A stretch of DNA of 64,000 nt from Variovorax paradoxus. GTDB lineage: Bacteria > Pseudomonadota > Gammaproteobacteria > Burkholderiales > Burkholderiaceae_C. Below the pieces are notes generated by a model. That model searched no databases and was not told the DNA's origin. It worked only from the letters and a program-made list of their open reading frames with translations. Position 1 is the stretch's first letter. Every line of letters begins with the position of its first letter. Shown here piece by piece: positions 16,046 to 25,286 of the stretch. The stretch is taken from NCBI RefSeq assembly GCF_018614955.1, contig NZ_JAGGNV010000007.1, forward strand, positions 40,301 to 104,300, written 5' to 3'. Both the position numbers and the translations under genes were made by a program.

Positions 16046-17400
16046 TGGGCCTCGACGATGTTTTCGCCGGCGAGCGGCCCGAGGTCGCGGATATTGCTGC
16101 GCCGCCTGCGCCAAGCCTCCCAAGTGCGGCGCGGATGCCCGGCCGAGACGAGGTAGTACAGGGCCTTGAGCAGCCGCAGCGAGCGCCAGATCGGCGTCTT
16201 GCCGTAGATGTCGCCGGCCAGGAGCGACAGCAACGCTTCCTTCACGCGGAACGGGTTTTGCGGGTACATGAAGAACTCGCGGATGGTCGGGTTCGTGACC
16301 CGGAAGATGAACCAGGAAAACTCGCGCGGCCCCTTGCGCATGTAGCGCTCGAAGCGCTGCCGCGCCGTGGCGGCCTGCGTGGGTCGATCGAGTGCGGTGG
16401 CCACCACCTCCGCGCCTTCGAAGGCGCTGTGCATCGCGAGGTAGACGCCCGAGGAGAACACCGGGTCGACGAAGGTGAAGGCATCGCCTAGCATCAGGTA
16501 GCGCTCGCCGCTGCAATGGGTGCTGGTGTAGGAATAGTTACCGGTGGCGTAGACCGCATCGCCGACCAGCGTGGCCTGCGACAGGCGCGCGGCCAGTTGC
16601 GGGCACATCGCGATGGTGTCGGCGAAGAAATCCTTGAGCGGCTTGCTGCGCGACTTCAGGTAGTGGGGCCAGCACACGGCGCCGATGCTGGTCGTGCCGT
16701 CGGCCAGCGGGATGTACCAGAACCAGCCGTGCGCAAACCAGAAGATCGTGATGTTGCCCTCGAGCTTGCCCGGCAGGCGATCGGCATTCGTGAAGTGGCC
16801 GAAGAGGGCCGAGCTGTTGTGCTTCGGGTTCTTCTGCTTGGCCTTGAACTTGTTCGACAGGAAGGTGTCGCGGCCGGAGGCGTCGATCACGAAGCGAGCA
16901 CGCCAGTTGCAGGGGGCGCTGTCGTCCAGCGTGGCCTGCACGGTGGCGCCTTCATCGTCGAAGCGCACGTCGCGCACCCGGCAGCCTTCGATGGTCCGAG
17001 CGCCTTGCGTCGTGGCGTTGCGGAACAGGATCTCGTCCATTTCGGAGCGCCGCACCTGCCAGGCGTAGGGCATGGACTTGTCCCAGGCGTCGGCGAATTC
17101 GACCATCTGCACGTGATCGTGATCGGGCGAAACGAACTCGACGCCCCACTTGGGCATGCCGATGCGCTCGAGCTCGTCGCGCAGGCCCAGCTTGTCGAAC
17201 AGCGCCACGTTGGCCGGCAAGAGCGATTCGCCTATGTGGAAGCGTGGATGGTGCGCCTTTTCGAGCAACACGACCTTGCGGCCCTGTCGTGCCAGCAAGG
17301 CCGCGGCCGTGGAGCCGGCGGGGCCGCCGCCGATCACCAGCACGTCGCAGCTCTGGTGGGAAAGCGCGGCGGGTTCGGTTGTTGTTGTAGGGGTGTTCAT
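16042..17400 (-). CDS. Flavin-dependent halogenase-like oxidoreductase
   Basis: 452 residues. The FAD-binding GGGPAGS is at 24-30, followed by LLEKAHHPRFHIGESLLP, a hallmark of the halogenase/geranylgeranyl-reductase-like flavoproteins. Residues 226-231 read WFWYIP, matching the WxWxIP signature of flavin-dependent halogenases. The second FAD motif (YLMLGDAFTFVDPVFSSGV) is also present. It is first in the minus operon and directly coupled to the chorismatase. Xanthomonadins are brominated aryl polyenes, so halogenation of the aryl ring or polyene is the most likely role; a hydroxylase is the main alternative. The start ATG at 17400 has no strong ribosome-binding site. Confidence 0.78.
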   Translation of the reverse strand: MNTPTTTTEPAALSHQSCDVLVIGGGPAGSTAAALLARQGRKVVLLEKAHHPRFHIGESLLPANVALFDKLGLRDELERIGMPKWGVEFVSPDHDHVQMVEFADAWDKSMPYAWQVRRSEMDEILFRNATTQGARTIEGCRVRDVRFDDEGATVQATLDDSAPCNWRARFVIDASGRDTFLSNKFKAKQKNPKHNSSALFGHFTNADRLPGKLEGNITIFWFAHGWFWYIPLADGTTSIGAVCWPHYLKSRSKPLKDFFADTIAMCPQLAARLSQATLVGDAVYATGNYSYTSTHCSGERYLMLGDAFTFVDPVFSSGVYLAMHSAFEGAEVVATALDRPTQAATARQRFERYMRKGPREFSWFIFRVTNPTIREFFMYPQNPFRVKEALLSLLAGDIYGKTPIWRSLRLLKALYYLVSAGHPRRTWEAWRRRRSNIRDLGPLAGENIVEAQ

Positions 17401-17571
17401 GCGCTTTGACTGGGATGGATTCCAAGAAGATGCCCGTTCGGACGTGGCGCATCAGCGGCGGATTATCCCAAAAAGCATCTATGGTCTCGCTGTAGGACAC
17501 GGGGCGTTGCGCGCGCCGGACAGTAAACTCGCTACCTGCTTTGAAAACACGAGATAGCGAGATAGAAAGCC

Positions 17572-18297
17572 ATGGCCGGACACAGCAAATGGGCGAACAT
17601 TCAGCACAGGAAAGGCCGGCAGGACGAGAAGCGCGGCAAGCTCTGGACCCGTGCGATCCGTGAAATCATGGTCGCGGCACGCGCCGGCGGCGGCGACCTG
17701 AGCGGCAATCCGCGGCTCAGGCTGGCCGTCGAGAAGGCCAAGGCAGTCAACCTGCCGGCCGACACCGTCAAGCGCAACATCGACAAGGCCACCGGCAATC
17801 TCGAAGGCGTCAACTACGAGGAAATCCGCTACGAAGGCTACGGCATCGGCGGCGCCGCGATCATCGTCGACACCATGACAGACAACCGCGTGCGCACCGT
17901 CGCCGAGGTGCGCCATGCCTTCGCCAAGCACGGCGGCAATATGGGCACCGAAGGCTCGGTCGCCTTCCAGTTCAAGCACTGCGGCCAGTTCGTCTTTGCG
18001 CCCGGCACCAGCGAGGACAAGGTGATGGAAGTGGCGCTCGAAGCCGGCGCCGAGGACGTTGTCACCGGCGACGACGGCGCCATCGAGGTGCTGACCGCGG
18101 TCGGCGACTTCGAAACGGTCAAGAACGCACTCGAGGCGGCAGGCCTCAAGCCCGAGGTGGCCGAGGTCACGATGCGGGCCGAGAACACCATCGAGCTCAC
18201 GGGCGAGGACGCCGCGAAGATGCAGAAGCTGCTCGACGTGCTCGAGGACCTGGACGACGTGCAGGATGTCTATCACAACGCAGCGCTCTCCGAATGA
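17572..18297 (+). CDS. yebC: YebC/PmpR family regulatory/translation protein
   Basis: 241 residues, full length. The N-terminal [23 protein letters not shown] is the family signature, followed by the domain with [14 protein letters not shown] and the central [22 protein letters not shown]-like block. The family is described as DNA-binding regulators, and more recently some members are linked to ribosome stalling relief; the local sequence cannot decide. It is divergent from the halogenase-like gene (171 bp between starts) and 25 nt upstream of purD, so it probably opens that operon. Confidence 0.95.
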   Translation: MAGHSKWANIQHRKGRQDEKRGKLWTRAIREIMVAARAGGGDLSGNPRLRLAVEKAKAVNLPADTVKRNIDKATGNLEGVNYEEIRYEGYGIGGAAIIVDTMTDNRVRTVAEVRHAFAKHGGNMGTEGSVAFQFKHCGQFVFAPGTSEDKVMEVALEAGAEDVVTGDDGAIEVLTAVGDFETVKNALEAAGLKPEVAEVTMRAENTIELTGEDAAKMQKLLDVLEDLDDVQDVYHNAALSE

Positions 18298-18322
18298 GGA
18301 AAGCGCCCATGAAAGCCTGCGA

Positions 18323-19618
18323 ATGAAGGTACTGGTGATTGGGGGAGGGGGCCGCGAGCACGCGCTGGCGTGGCGGCTGGCCCAGGCCGCTCGGGTCAGC
18401 CGGGTCTATGTGGCGCCGGGCAACGGCGGCACGCGCGCGGATTCGCGCTACGAGTGCATCGACATTTCCGAGCCCGCCGCGCTGCGCGCCTGGGCGCTGA
18501 AGAAAAAGATCGCGTTGACCGTGGTCGGCCCCGAGGCGCCGCTGGCGGCCGGCGTGGTCGATGAATTCCTCGCCCACGGCCTGCGCATCTTCGGGCCTAC
18601 CAAGGCGGCGGCGCAGCTGGAGAGCTCCAAGGCTTTTTCCAAGGCCTTCATGAAGCGCCACAAGATCCCAACGGCCGAGTACGAAGCCTTCACCGATGCC
18701 GCCGCGGCCCACGCCTACGTGGATGCCAAGGGCGCGCCGATCGTGGTCAAAGCCGACGGCCTGGCCGCCGGCAAGGGCGTGGTGGTGGCGATGACGCTCG
18801 AGGAGGCGCACGAGGCCATCGACTTCATGCTCGTGGACAACAAGCTCGGCATCTCGCACAACGAGGGCGGTGCGCGCGTGGTGATCGAAGAGTTCCTGCA
18901 GGGCGAGGAAGCCAGCTTCATCGTGCTGTGCGACGGCCGCAACGTCACCGCGCTGGCCACCAGCCAGGACCACAAGCGCCTGCAGGACGACGACCAGGGC
19001 CCCAACACGGGCGGCATGGGCGCGTACTCGCCGGCTCCGGTAGTCACGGCCGAGGTGCATGCGCGCGCCATGCGCGAGATCATCCTGCCGACCATCCGCG
19101 GCATGGAAAAAGACGGCATTCCCTTCACCGGCTTCCTCTACGCGGGCCTCATGATCGATGCCGCGGGCCATCCGAAGACGCTCGAATTCAACTGCCGCAT
19201 GGGCGACCCCGAGACCCAGCCGATCATGATGCGGCTCAAGTCCGACCTGTTCGAGGTGTTCTGGCATGCCACCGACGGCACGCTGGACCAGGTCGAACTC
19301 GATTGGGACCGCCGCGTCGCGCTCGGGGTGGTGATGGCGGCGCACGGCTATCCGCTGACGCCGCGCAAGGGCGACCGCATCACGGGTATTCCGCCCGAGG
19401 CGCCCGATGCCGTCGTGTTCCATGCGGGCACCGCGATCGAAGACGGCGAACTCAGGACCAGCGGCGGGCGCGTGCTCTGTGTGACCGTGCTTGCCGACAG
19501 CGTCAAGCAGGCGCAGCAGCGCGCCTATGCGGTCGCGGCGCGCATCCATTTCGACGGCGCGCAGTACCGCAAGGACATCGGGCACCGCGCTGTCCACGCG
19601 CGCGGTTCGCAAGGCTGA
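18323..19618 (+). CDS. purD: Phosphoribosylamine-glycine ligase
   Basis: 431 residues from ATG 18323; this start gives the conserved [20 protein letters not shown]-grasp features are evident: [52 protein letters not shown], and [12 protein letters not shown]. It catalyses the second step of purine synthesis, joining glycine to phosphoribosylamine in the cytoplasm. Its stop shares a base with the hemF start (TGATG at 19616-19620). Confidence 0.96.
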   Translation: MKVLVIGGGGREHALAWRLAQAARVSRVYVAPGNGGTRADSRYECIDISEPAALRAWALKKKIALTVVGPEAPLAAGVVDEFLAHGLRIFGPTKAAAQLESSKAFSKAFMKRHKIPTAEYEAFTDAAAAHAYVDAKGAPIVVKADGLAAGKGVVVAMTLEEAHEAIDFMLVDNKLGISHNEGGARVVIEEFLQGEEASFIVLCDGRNVTALATSQDHKRLQDDDQGPNTGGMGAYSPAPVVTAEVHARAMREIILPTIRGMEKDGIPFTGFLYAGLMIDAAGHPKTLEFNCRMGDPETQPIMMRLKSDLFEVFWHATDGTLDQVELDWDRRVALGVVMAAHGYPLTPRKGDRITGIPPEAPDAVVFHAGTAIEDGELRTSGGRVLCVTVLADSVKQAQQRAYAVAARIHFDGAQYRKDIGHRAVHARGSQG

Positions 19619-20532
19619 TGCAACAGGATCCGCAAGCGGTCGGCGACTACCTGCGAGGTCTGCAGCAACGCATCGTGGGCGCGCTCGAAGCAGCCGACGG
19701 CAGTGCCTGCGTTCGCGACGAGTGGCACAAGGAGCCGGGCGAGCCGCTGCAGGGCAGCGGCCTGACCTGCATCCTCGAAGAGGGCCCGCTGTTCGAGCGC
19801 GCCGGCTGCGGCTTCTCGACGGTGCGCGGGCCCAAGCTGCCGCCCTCGGCCACGCAGCACCGGCCGGAGCTCGCGGGCGCGCCTTTCGAGGCGATGGGCG
19901 TGTCGCTGGTGTTCCACCCGCGCAACCCCTACGTGCCGACCGTGCACATGAACGTGCGCATGCTGGCCGCGCTGCCGGCGGGCGGCGAGCCCGTGTGCTG
20001 GTTTGGCGGCGGCATGGACCTCACGCCGTACTACTGCTTCGAAGAGGACGCGGTGCATTTCCACCGCGCCTGCCGCGATGCGCTGGCGCCCTTCGGCGCC
20101 GACAAGTACCCGCGCTTCAAGACCTGGTGCGACGAGTATTTCTTCCTGAAGCACCGCAACGAGCAGCGCGGCATCGGCGGCATCTTCTTCGACGATTTCG
20201 CCGAGCTCGGTTTCGAGCAGAGTTTTGCGATGCTGCGCGCGGTCGGCGATGCCTTTCTTCCGGCCTACCTGCCGATCGTGGAGCGGCGCCGCGAGATGCC
20301 TTGGGGCGAGCGCGAACGCGCGTTCCAGCTCTATCGGCGCGGCCGCTACGTCGAGTTCAACCTAGTCTGGGACCGCGGCACGCACTTCGGCCTGCAGTCG
20401 GGCGGGCGCACCGAGTCGATTCTCTTGTCGATGCCGCCGCTCGCGAGCTGGGCGTACCGCCAGGCGCCTGAGCCCGGCACGCCCGAGGCCGCGCTCTACA
20501 GCGACTTCATCGTGCGGCGCGAATGGCTGTGA
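19618..20532 (+). CDS. hemF: Oxygen-dependent coproporphyrinogen III oxidase
   Basis: 304 residues. Conserved blocks include [49 protein letters not shown], and [32 protein letters not shown], all typical of the HemF active-site region. It oxidatively decarboxylates coproporphyrinogen III to protoporphyrinogen IX, using oxygen. The start at 19618 overlaps the purD stop; upstream ATGs in the same frame lie inside purD. The 3' end overlaps nadD by 10 nt. Confidence 0.96.
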   Translation: MQQDPQAVGDYLRGLQQRIVGALEAADGSACVRDEWHKEPGEPLQGSGLTCILEEGPLFERAGCGFSTVRGPKLPPSATQHRPELAGAPFEAMGVSLVFHPRNPYVPTVHMNVRMLAALPAGGEPVCWFGGGMDLTPYYCFEEDAVHFHRACRDALAPFGADKYPRFKTWCDEYFFLKHRNEQRGIGGIFFDDFAELGFEQSFAMLRAVGDAFLPAYLPIVERRREMPWGERERAFQLYRRGRYVEFNLVWDRGTHFGLQSGGRTESILLSMPPLASWAYRQAPEPGTPEAALYSDFIVRREWL

Positions 20533-21143
20533 GCGGGCCCCGCATCGGCGTCTTTGGCGGCGCCTTCGATCCGCCTCACAACGCGCATGTCGCGCTGGTC
20601 GAGGCCGCGCTGGCGCAGCTGAACCTGGCCGAGCTGCGCATCTTCCCGACCGGCGACGCCTGGCACAAGCGGCGGGCGTTGAGCGCGGCGGAGCACCGCC
20701 TGGCGATGGCGCGGCTGGCCTTCGGCGGCTTCGAGCGCACGGTGGTTGACGCGCGCGAAACGCTGCGCCCGGGCCCTACCTACACACTCGACACCTTGCG
20801 CGAACTCCAGCAGGAGCGGCCCGGCGCCCAACTGGTGCTGATCATGGGCGCCGACCAGGCCGCTTCGTTGCCGCAATGGCACGGCTGGCAGGAGATTTTG
20901 TCGATTGCTATCGTTTCCGTAGCGTATCGCGCAGGCACCGCGGGCTCTGCCGGTCCCGCAGGCCCTAGAATCCTGCCTCCTCTCCCGTCCGGTGCGCGCG
21001 TCGAAACCCTCGAACTCGCGCCGATGGACATCAGCGCGACCGACATCCGGACCCGCGCCGCAACGAGCGTCGACTTTTCTCGTCTGGTTCCGCCGGCGGT
21101 TGCACGCTATATTGACCAACACCACCTCTATCGATCCGCCTGA
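20523..21143 (+). CDS. nadD: Nicotinate-nucleotide adenylyltransferase
   Basis: 206 residues. The nucleotidyltransferase motif [14 protein letters not shown] contains the paired histidines, and the C-terminal [11 protein letters not shown] corresponds to the conserved ISSTxIR motif. It adenylates nicotinate mononucleotide in NAD synthesis. The start ATG at 20523 lies inside the end of hemF, and the stop shares a base with the rsfS start. The nadD-rsfS-rlmH order is conserved in many proteobacteria. Confidence 0.94.
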   Translation: MAVSGPRIGVFGGAFDPPHNAHVALVEAALAQLNLAELRIFPTGDAWHKRRALSAAEHRLAMARLAFGGFERTVVDARETLRPGPTYTLDTLRELQQERPGAQLVLIMGADQAASLPQWHGWQEILSIAIVSVAYRAGTAGSAGPAGPRILPPLPSGARVETLELAPMDISATDIRTRAATSVDFSRLVPPAVARYIDQHHLYRSA

Positions 21144-21796
21144 TGAACACTGAAGCCGCCGCCAAGAAAGACACCCAGAAACTCCAGAGAGCCATCATCG
21201 ACGGCCTCGAGGACGTCAAGGCGCAGGACATCCAGGTATTCGACACCGAGCATCTCTCGCCGCTTTTCGAGCGCGTGATCGTCGCTTCGGGCACCTCCAA
21301 CCGCCAGACCAAGGCGCTCGCCGCCAGCGTGCGCGATGCGGTGAAGGACGCCGGCTTCGGCAAGCCGCGGGTGGAAGGCGAGGACAACGGCGAATGGATC
21401 ATCGTGGACTGCGGCGCCGCGGTCGCGCACATCATGCAGCCGGCGATCCGGCAGTACTACCACCTCGAAGAGATCTGGGGCGACAAGCCGGTGCGCACCA
21501 AGCTGGGTGCTTCGAAACCCGCAGCCCCCGCCAAGGCGAGCGAGGACAAGGCGCCCGCAGCCAAGAACAGCACCTCGCTGCGCCGCTCCAGCGCGGCGAA
21601 GACGGCGATTCGGGCGGCCGAGCAGGACGCCAAGGCAGCCAAGGCAAGGCCTGCGGCCAAGAAGACCGCTGTCCGGAAGACGCCGGTCAAGACGGTGGTC
21701 GTGAACAAGGCGCCCGCGAAGAAAGCCGCAGCCTCGAAGAAGGCCGCGCCGGCGGCGAAGAAGGCGCCGCGCAAGACCGCTTCGTCGCGGTCATGA
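21143..21796 (+). CDS. rsfS: Ribosomal silencing factor RsfS with long basic tail
   Basis: 217 residues. The first ~115 form the DUF143/RsfS domain ([68 protein letters not shown]). RsfS binds ribosomal protein L14 and blocks subunit joining under starvation. The remaining ~100 residues are a Lys/Ala/Pro-rich tail with AAKK and APAK repeats like histone H1-type bacterial tails. Family members are usually about 105-130 residues, so the tail is an extension, likely disordered and able to bind RNA or DNA (inference). It overlaps rlmH (ATGA at 21793-21796). Confidence 0.93.
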   Translation: MNTEAAAKKDTQKLQRAIIDGLEDVKAQDIQVFDTEHLSPLFERVIVASGTSNRQTKALAASVRDAVKDAGFGKPRVEGEDNGEWIIVDCGAAVAHIMQPAIRQYYHLEEIWGDKPVRTKLGASKPAAPAKASEDKAPAAKNSTSLRRSSAAKTAIRAAEQDAKAAKARPAAKKTAVRKTPVKTVVVNKAPAKKAAASKKAAPAAKKAPRKTASSRS

Positions 21797-22260
21797 AGCT
21801 GCTGGTGGTCGCGGTCGGGCAGCGCATGCCCGACTGGGCACAGACCGCCTGGGATGACTACGCCAAGCGTTTTCCGGCCGAACTCAAGCTCGAACTGCGT
21901 GCGGTCAAGACCGAGCCGCGCGGCTCCAAGACGCTCGAAACGCTCTACGCGGCCGAGCGCGAACGCATCGAAGCCGCGATCGCTAAAGGCATGCGCATCG
22001 TGGTGCTGGACGAGCGCGGCACCGCACTCACTACCAAGGCGCTCGCAGCCCGGTTGCAGGCCTGGCAGGGCGAGGGCGACGACGTCGCGCTGGTGATCGG
22101 CGGCCCCGACGGGTTGGACCCCGCCTTCAAGGCCAAGGCGCACGAACGCATCCGCCTGTCGGACCTGACCTTGCCGCACGCGATGGCGCGCGTGCTGTTG
22201 GTCGAGCAGCTCTACCGCGCCTGGTCGGTCAATGCCGGGCATCCCTATCACCGCGAATGA
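21793..22260 (+). CDS. rlmH: 23S rRNA pseudouridine-1915 N3-methyltransferase
   Basis: 155 residues, the usual RlmH length. SPOUT-family features are [22 protein letters not shown] and the C-terminal [31 protein letters not shown], which forms the knot and the catalytic tail. It methylates the pseudouridine of helix 69 in 23S rRNA. The start at 21793 overlaps the rsfS stop, and the stop overlaps the maf start (ATGA at 22257-22260). Confidence 0.95.
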   Translation: MKLLVVAVGQRMPDWAQTAWDDYAKRFPAELKLELRAVKTEPRGSKTLETLYAAERERIEAAIAKGMRIVVLDERGTALTTKALAARLQAWQGEGDDVALVIGGPDGLDPAFKAKAHERIRLSDLTLPHAMARVLLVEQLYRAWSVNAGHPYHRE

Positions 22261-22862
22261 ACTCGTCTTTCATCTATCTTGCGTCGCAAAGTCCGCGGCG
22301 CGCGCAACTGCTGGGACTCCTCGGCGTTCGCCACGAACTGCTGCTGGCGGGGCCGGACGAAGATACCGAGTCGCTGGAACACGAACTGCCGGGCGAATCG
22401 CCGACGGCTTATGTGCAGCGGGTCACCGCGCGGAAGCTCGATGCGGCCGTGGCGCGGCACAAGCGCCTGGGCCTGCCGCCGGCCCCCGTGCTTTGCGCCG
22501 ACACCACCGTCGCCCTGGGCCGCACCATCCTGGCCAAGCCCGAGGGCCAACGGGACGCCGAACGCATGCTCGCACTGCTGTCCGGGCGCACCCACCGCGT
22601 GCTGACGGCGATCGCGCTGCAGCACGGCAAGCGACGGCATGCGGCACTCAGTGTGTCGCGCGTGCGCTTCGCCGCCGTCGCCAAGTCGCGGATCGCCGAC
22701 TACGTCGCCACCGGCGAACCGATGGGCAAGGCCGGCGCCTATGCCATCCAGGGCAGGGCCGCGGCTTTCGTCGAGCACATCAGCGGCTCGCATTCGGGCA
22801 TCATGGGCCTTCCGATGTTCGAGACCGCTCAGCTGCTGCGCCAGGCCGGCTTCAGGCTTTAG
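22257..22862 (+). CDS. maf: Maf-family nucleotide pyrophosphatase
   Basis: 201 residues. Visible motifs are [13 protein letters not shown] at the N-terminus, [16 protein letters not shown] in the middle and [30 protein letters not shown] near the C-terminus, the conserved Maf/YhdE sites. Family members hydrolyse dTTP/UTP or modified nucleotides to monophosphates. It lies between rlmH and rng, an order common in proteobacteria. Confidence 0.94.
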   Translation: MNSSFIYLASQSPRRAQLLGLLGVRHELLLAGPDEDTESLEHELPGESPTAYVQRVTARKLDAAVARHKRLGLPPAPVLCADTTVALGRTILAKPEGQRDAERMLALLSGRTHRVLTAIALQHGKRRHAALSVSRVRFAAVAKSRIADYVATGEPMGKAGAYAIQGRAAAFVEHISGSHSGIMGLPMFETAQLLRQAGFRL

Positions 22863-22866
22863 AAAA

Positions 22867-24393
22867 ATGCAAGACATCCTGATCAACTGGTCCCCACAGG
22901 AGACCCGCGTCGCCCTGGTCGAGCATGGCGCCGTCCAGGAGCTGCACGTGGAGCGCACGCTCGAGCGCGGGCTGGTCGGCAACATCTACCTCGGCAAGGT
23001 TTCGCGCGTGCTGCCCGGCATGCAGTCGGCCTTCATCGACATCGGGCTCGACCGCACGGCCTTCCTGCACGTGGCCGACATCGTGGCGCCTTTCACGCCC
23101 GGCTCGCGCCCCAGCGCGGCGCAGCCCGAACGCGACAGCCGCAACGGCGGGCCGGTGGTGCCGATCGAGAAGCAGGTGTTCGAAGGGCAGTCGCTCTTGG
23201 TGCAGGTGATCAAGGACCCGATCGGCACCAAGGGCGCACGGCTGTCGACCCAGATCAGCATCGCCGGCAGGCTGCTCGTCTTCCTGCCGCAGGACAACCA
23301 CGTCGGCGTCTCGCAGAAGATCCCGCCCGACCTGCGCGATGCCCTGCGCACGCGCATGCAGGCGCTGATCGAGGCCGCCGCCGCGGCGGACAGCGGCGGC
23401 GTGGTGCCCGAAAACACCGGCGGCTTCATCCTGCGCACCAACGGCGAGGATTCGAGCGATGCCGAGCTGGCCGAGGACATCGCCTACCTGCGCAAGACCT
23501 GGTCGCGCATCCGCGAGCTGTCCTCGCGCATGCCACCCATGTCGCTGCTGCACCAGGATCTGAGCCTGCTGCAGCGCGTGCTGCGCGACATGACCAGCGA
23601 GGACACGCAGACCATCCGCATCGACTCGCGCGAGCAGTTCGACCTGCTGCTCAAGTTCGGCCTCGAATTCATGCCGCAGGCGGCCGGCAAGCTGCAGCTC
23701 TACAAGGGCGAGCGGCCGATCTTCGACCTCTATTCGATCGACGAGGAAATTGCCAAGGCCCTGGGCCGCCGCGTCGACCTGAAGTCCGGCGGCTACCTCG
23801 TGGTCGACCAGACCGAGGCGCTGACCACCGTCGACGTGAACACCGGCGGCTTCGTCGGCGCACGCAATTTCGACGACACCATTTTCAAGACCAACCTCGA
23901 GGCCGCCCAGGCCATTGCGCGGCAGTTGCGGCTGCGCAACCTGGGCGGGATCATCATCGTCGACTTCATCGACATGGCGCGCGACGACCACCGCGAGCAG
24001 GTCCTGGCCGAGTTCCGCAAGCAGCTCGCGCGCGACCGCGTCAAGACCACGGCCGGCGGCTTCTCGCAGTTGGGCCTGGTCGAGATGACGCGCAAGCGCA
24101 CGCGGGAGTCGCTGGCCCACATGCTGTGCGAGCCCTGCCTGGCCTGCAACGGGCAGGGCATTGTGAAGACCGCGCGCAGCGTCGCCTACGACGTGCTGCG
24201 CGAGATCCTGCGCGAGGCGCGCCAGTTCACGCCGCGCGAGTTCCGCATCGTGTCGTCGCCGCAGGTGATCGAGCTTTTTCTCGACGAGGAGAGCCAGCAC
24301 CTGGCGGGACTCAGCGATTTCATCGGCAAGCCGATCTCGCTGCAGGCGGAGCCGGCGATGGGGCAGGGGCAGTACGACATCGTGCTGTTATGA
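22867..24393 (+). CDS. rng: Ribonuclease G
   Basis: 508 residues from ATG 22867, 4 nt after the maf stop. Domains in order: S1 domain (GLVGNIYLGKVSRVLPGMQSAFIDIG), RNase E/G catalytic core with the metal-site motifs TVDVNTGGFVG and IIIVDFIDM, and the zinc-link CEPCLACNGQG. Length and the absence of a long C-terminal scaffold region identify RNase G rather than RNase E. It matures 16S rRNA and turns over some mRNAs. Confidence 0.95.
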   Translation: MQDILINWSPQETRVALVEHGAVQELHVERTLERGLVGNIYLGKVSRVLPGMQSAFIDIGLDRTAFLHVADIVAPFTPGSRPSAAQPERDSRNGGPVVPIEKQVFEGQSLLVQVIKDPIGTKGARLSTQISIAGRLLVFLPQDNHVGVSQKIPPDLRDALRTRMQALIEAAAAADSGGVVPENTGGFILRTNGEDSSDAELAEDIAYLRKTWSRIRELSSRMPPMSLLHQDLSLLQRVLRDMTSEDTQTIRIDSREQFDLLLKFGLEFMPQAAGKLQLYKGERPIFDLYSIDEEIAKALGRRVDLKSGGYLVVDQTEALTTVDVNTGGFVGARNFDDTIFKTNLEAAQAIARQLRLRNLGGIIIVDFIDMARDDHREQVLAEFRKQLARDRVKTTAGGFSQLGLVEMTRKRTRESLAHMLCEPCLACNGQGIVKTARSVAYDVLREILREARQFTPREFRIVSSPQVIELFLDEESQHLAGLSDFIGKPISLQAEPAMGQGQYDIVLL

Positions 24394-24471
24394 GGCCGCG
24401 GCAGGGCGCTTGGCCGCAGCTTGATGGGGCCGCCTGATGCTGGCGCCGCAGAGCATGACTTCTCGAGATTC

Positions 24472-25158
24472 CTAGATGTCGAGCAGCCGCTGCCGCGCCT
24501 GCATCTGGCGCGCCTTGATATCTGCGCCGGCCTCTCCGCGCAACGCTGCCTGCGCGTACCAGGTCATGGCGCGTTCGAAGTCCTGCGCCACGCCGCGGCC
24601 GTGCTCGTACATGCTGGCGATGATGTAGCAGGAGCCGGCATCGCCTTGCGCCGCGGCGCGTTCGTACCAGCGTGCTGCCTCGCGATCATCCCGCGGGGCG
24701 CCCCGACCCAGGAAGTACTGCGTGGCCAGGCTCACCTGCGCATCGCGCCAGCCCTGCTCGGCGGCCTTTCGATACCAGGCGGTCGCCTCGGACATCGACT
24801 TGGGAACATGCTCGCCGCGTTCGTGAAGCTGCGCCAGTGCGTCCTGGGCGCGCGCCAGGCCGTTGCTTGCAGCCTTGCGCAACCAGGCGATGCCTTCGTC
24901 GTGGCGTGCCGCGGTGCCTTGTCCTTCCACCAGCATGACCGCCAGATTGAATTGGGCCAGCGCGTCGTTGCGCATGGCGGCATTTCGGTAGTGGGCCAGG
25001 GCGGTGACGTAGTCCTTGCTCCGGTAGGCATTCCAGGCGCGCGCGGAATCCGGGTCATTGCCGGGTGCGACGGCTGCAGCGCCTGCGAGACCCTGGACCA
25101 GCAGCAGCGCCAGCCAGGCGGCGACGCGACGGACCGGCTGGCGAATCGAAAACTTCAT
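24472..25158 (-). CDS. Secreted Sel1-repeat protein
   Basis: 228 residues from ATG 25158, which has AGGAGG 6 nt upstream. The N-terminus (RRVAAWLALLLVQGLAGAAAVA) is a signal peptide. The mature part holds Sel1/TPR-like repeats: FNLAVMLVEGQGTAARHDEGIAWLRKAA, AQLHERGEHVPKSMSEATAWYRKAA, ATQYFLGRGAPRDDREAARWYERAA and ASMYEHGRGVAQDFERAMTWYAQAA. Such repeats form alpha-solenoids for protein-protein contacts. It is divergent from the winged-helix/TPR regulator at 25287, which may control it or share a periplasmic pathway (inference). The upstream in-frame extension to 25260 lacks a signal and is rejected. Confidence 0.85.
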   Translation of the reverse strand: MKFSIRQPVRRVAAWLALLLVQGLAGAAAVAPGNDPDSARAWNAYRSKDYVTALAHYRNAAMRNDALAQFNLAVMLVEGQGTAARHDEGIAWLRKAASNGLARAQDALAQLHERGEHVPKSMSEATAWYRKAAEQGWRDAQVSLATQYFLGRGAPRDDREAARWYERAAAQGDAGSCYIIASMYEHGRGVAQDFERAMTWYAQAALRGEAGADIKARQMQARQRLLDI

Positions 25159-25286
25159 GACAGCCTCCTGTGGCCTGTGCGATGGGCCGGTCAGCTTGAT
25201 GCCGACCGCGCGCCAAGTCTTGATGGACTGCCGAAATTCAGACGAAAGAGTTACGATCAAGACGCCCTGCGGCCGAGGAGGCGTCG

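Noticed and set aside
20890-20930. A short AT-rich palindromic patch (GCTATCG...CGTAGC) inside nadD
   Set aside because: The encoded segment [10 protein letters not shown] aligns with the usual NadD strand at this place, so it is not an insertion.
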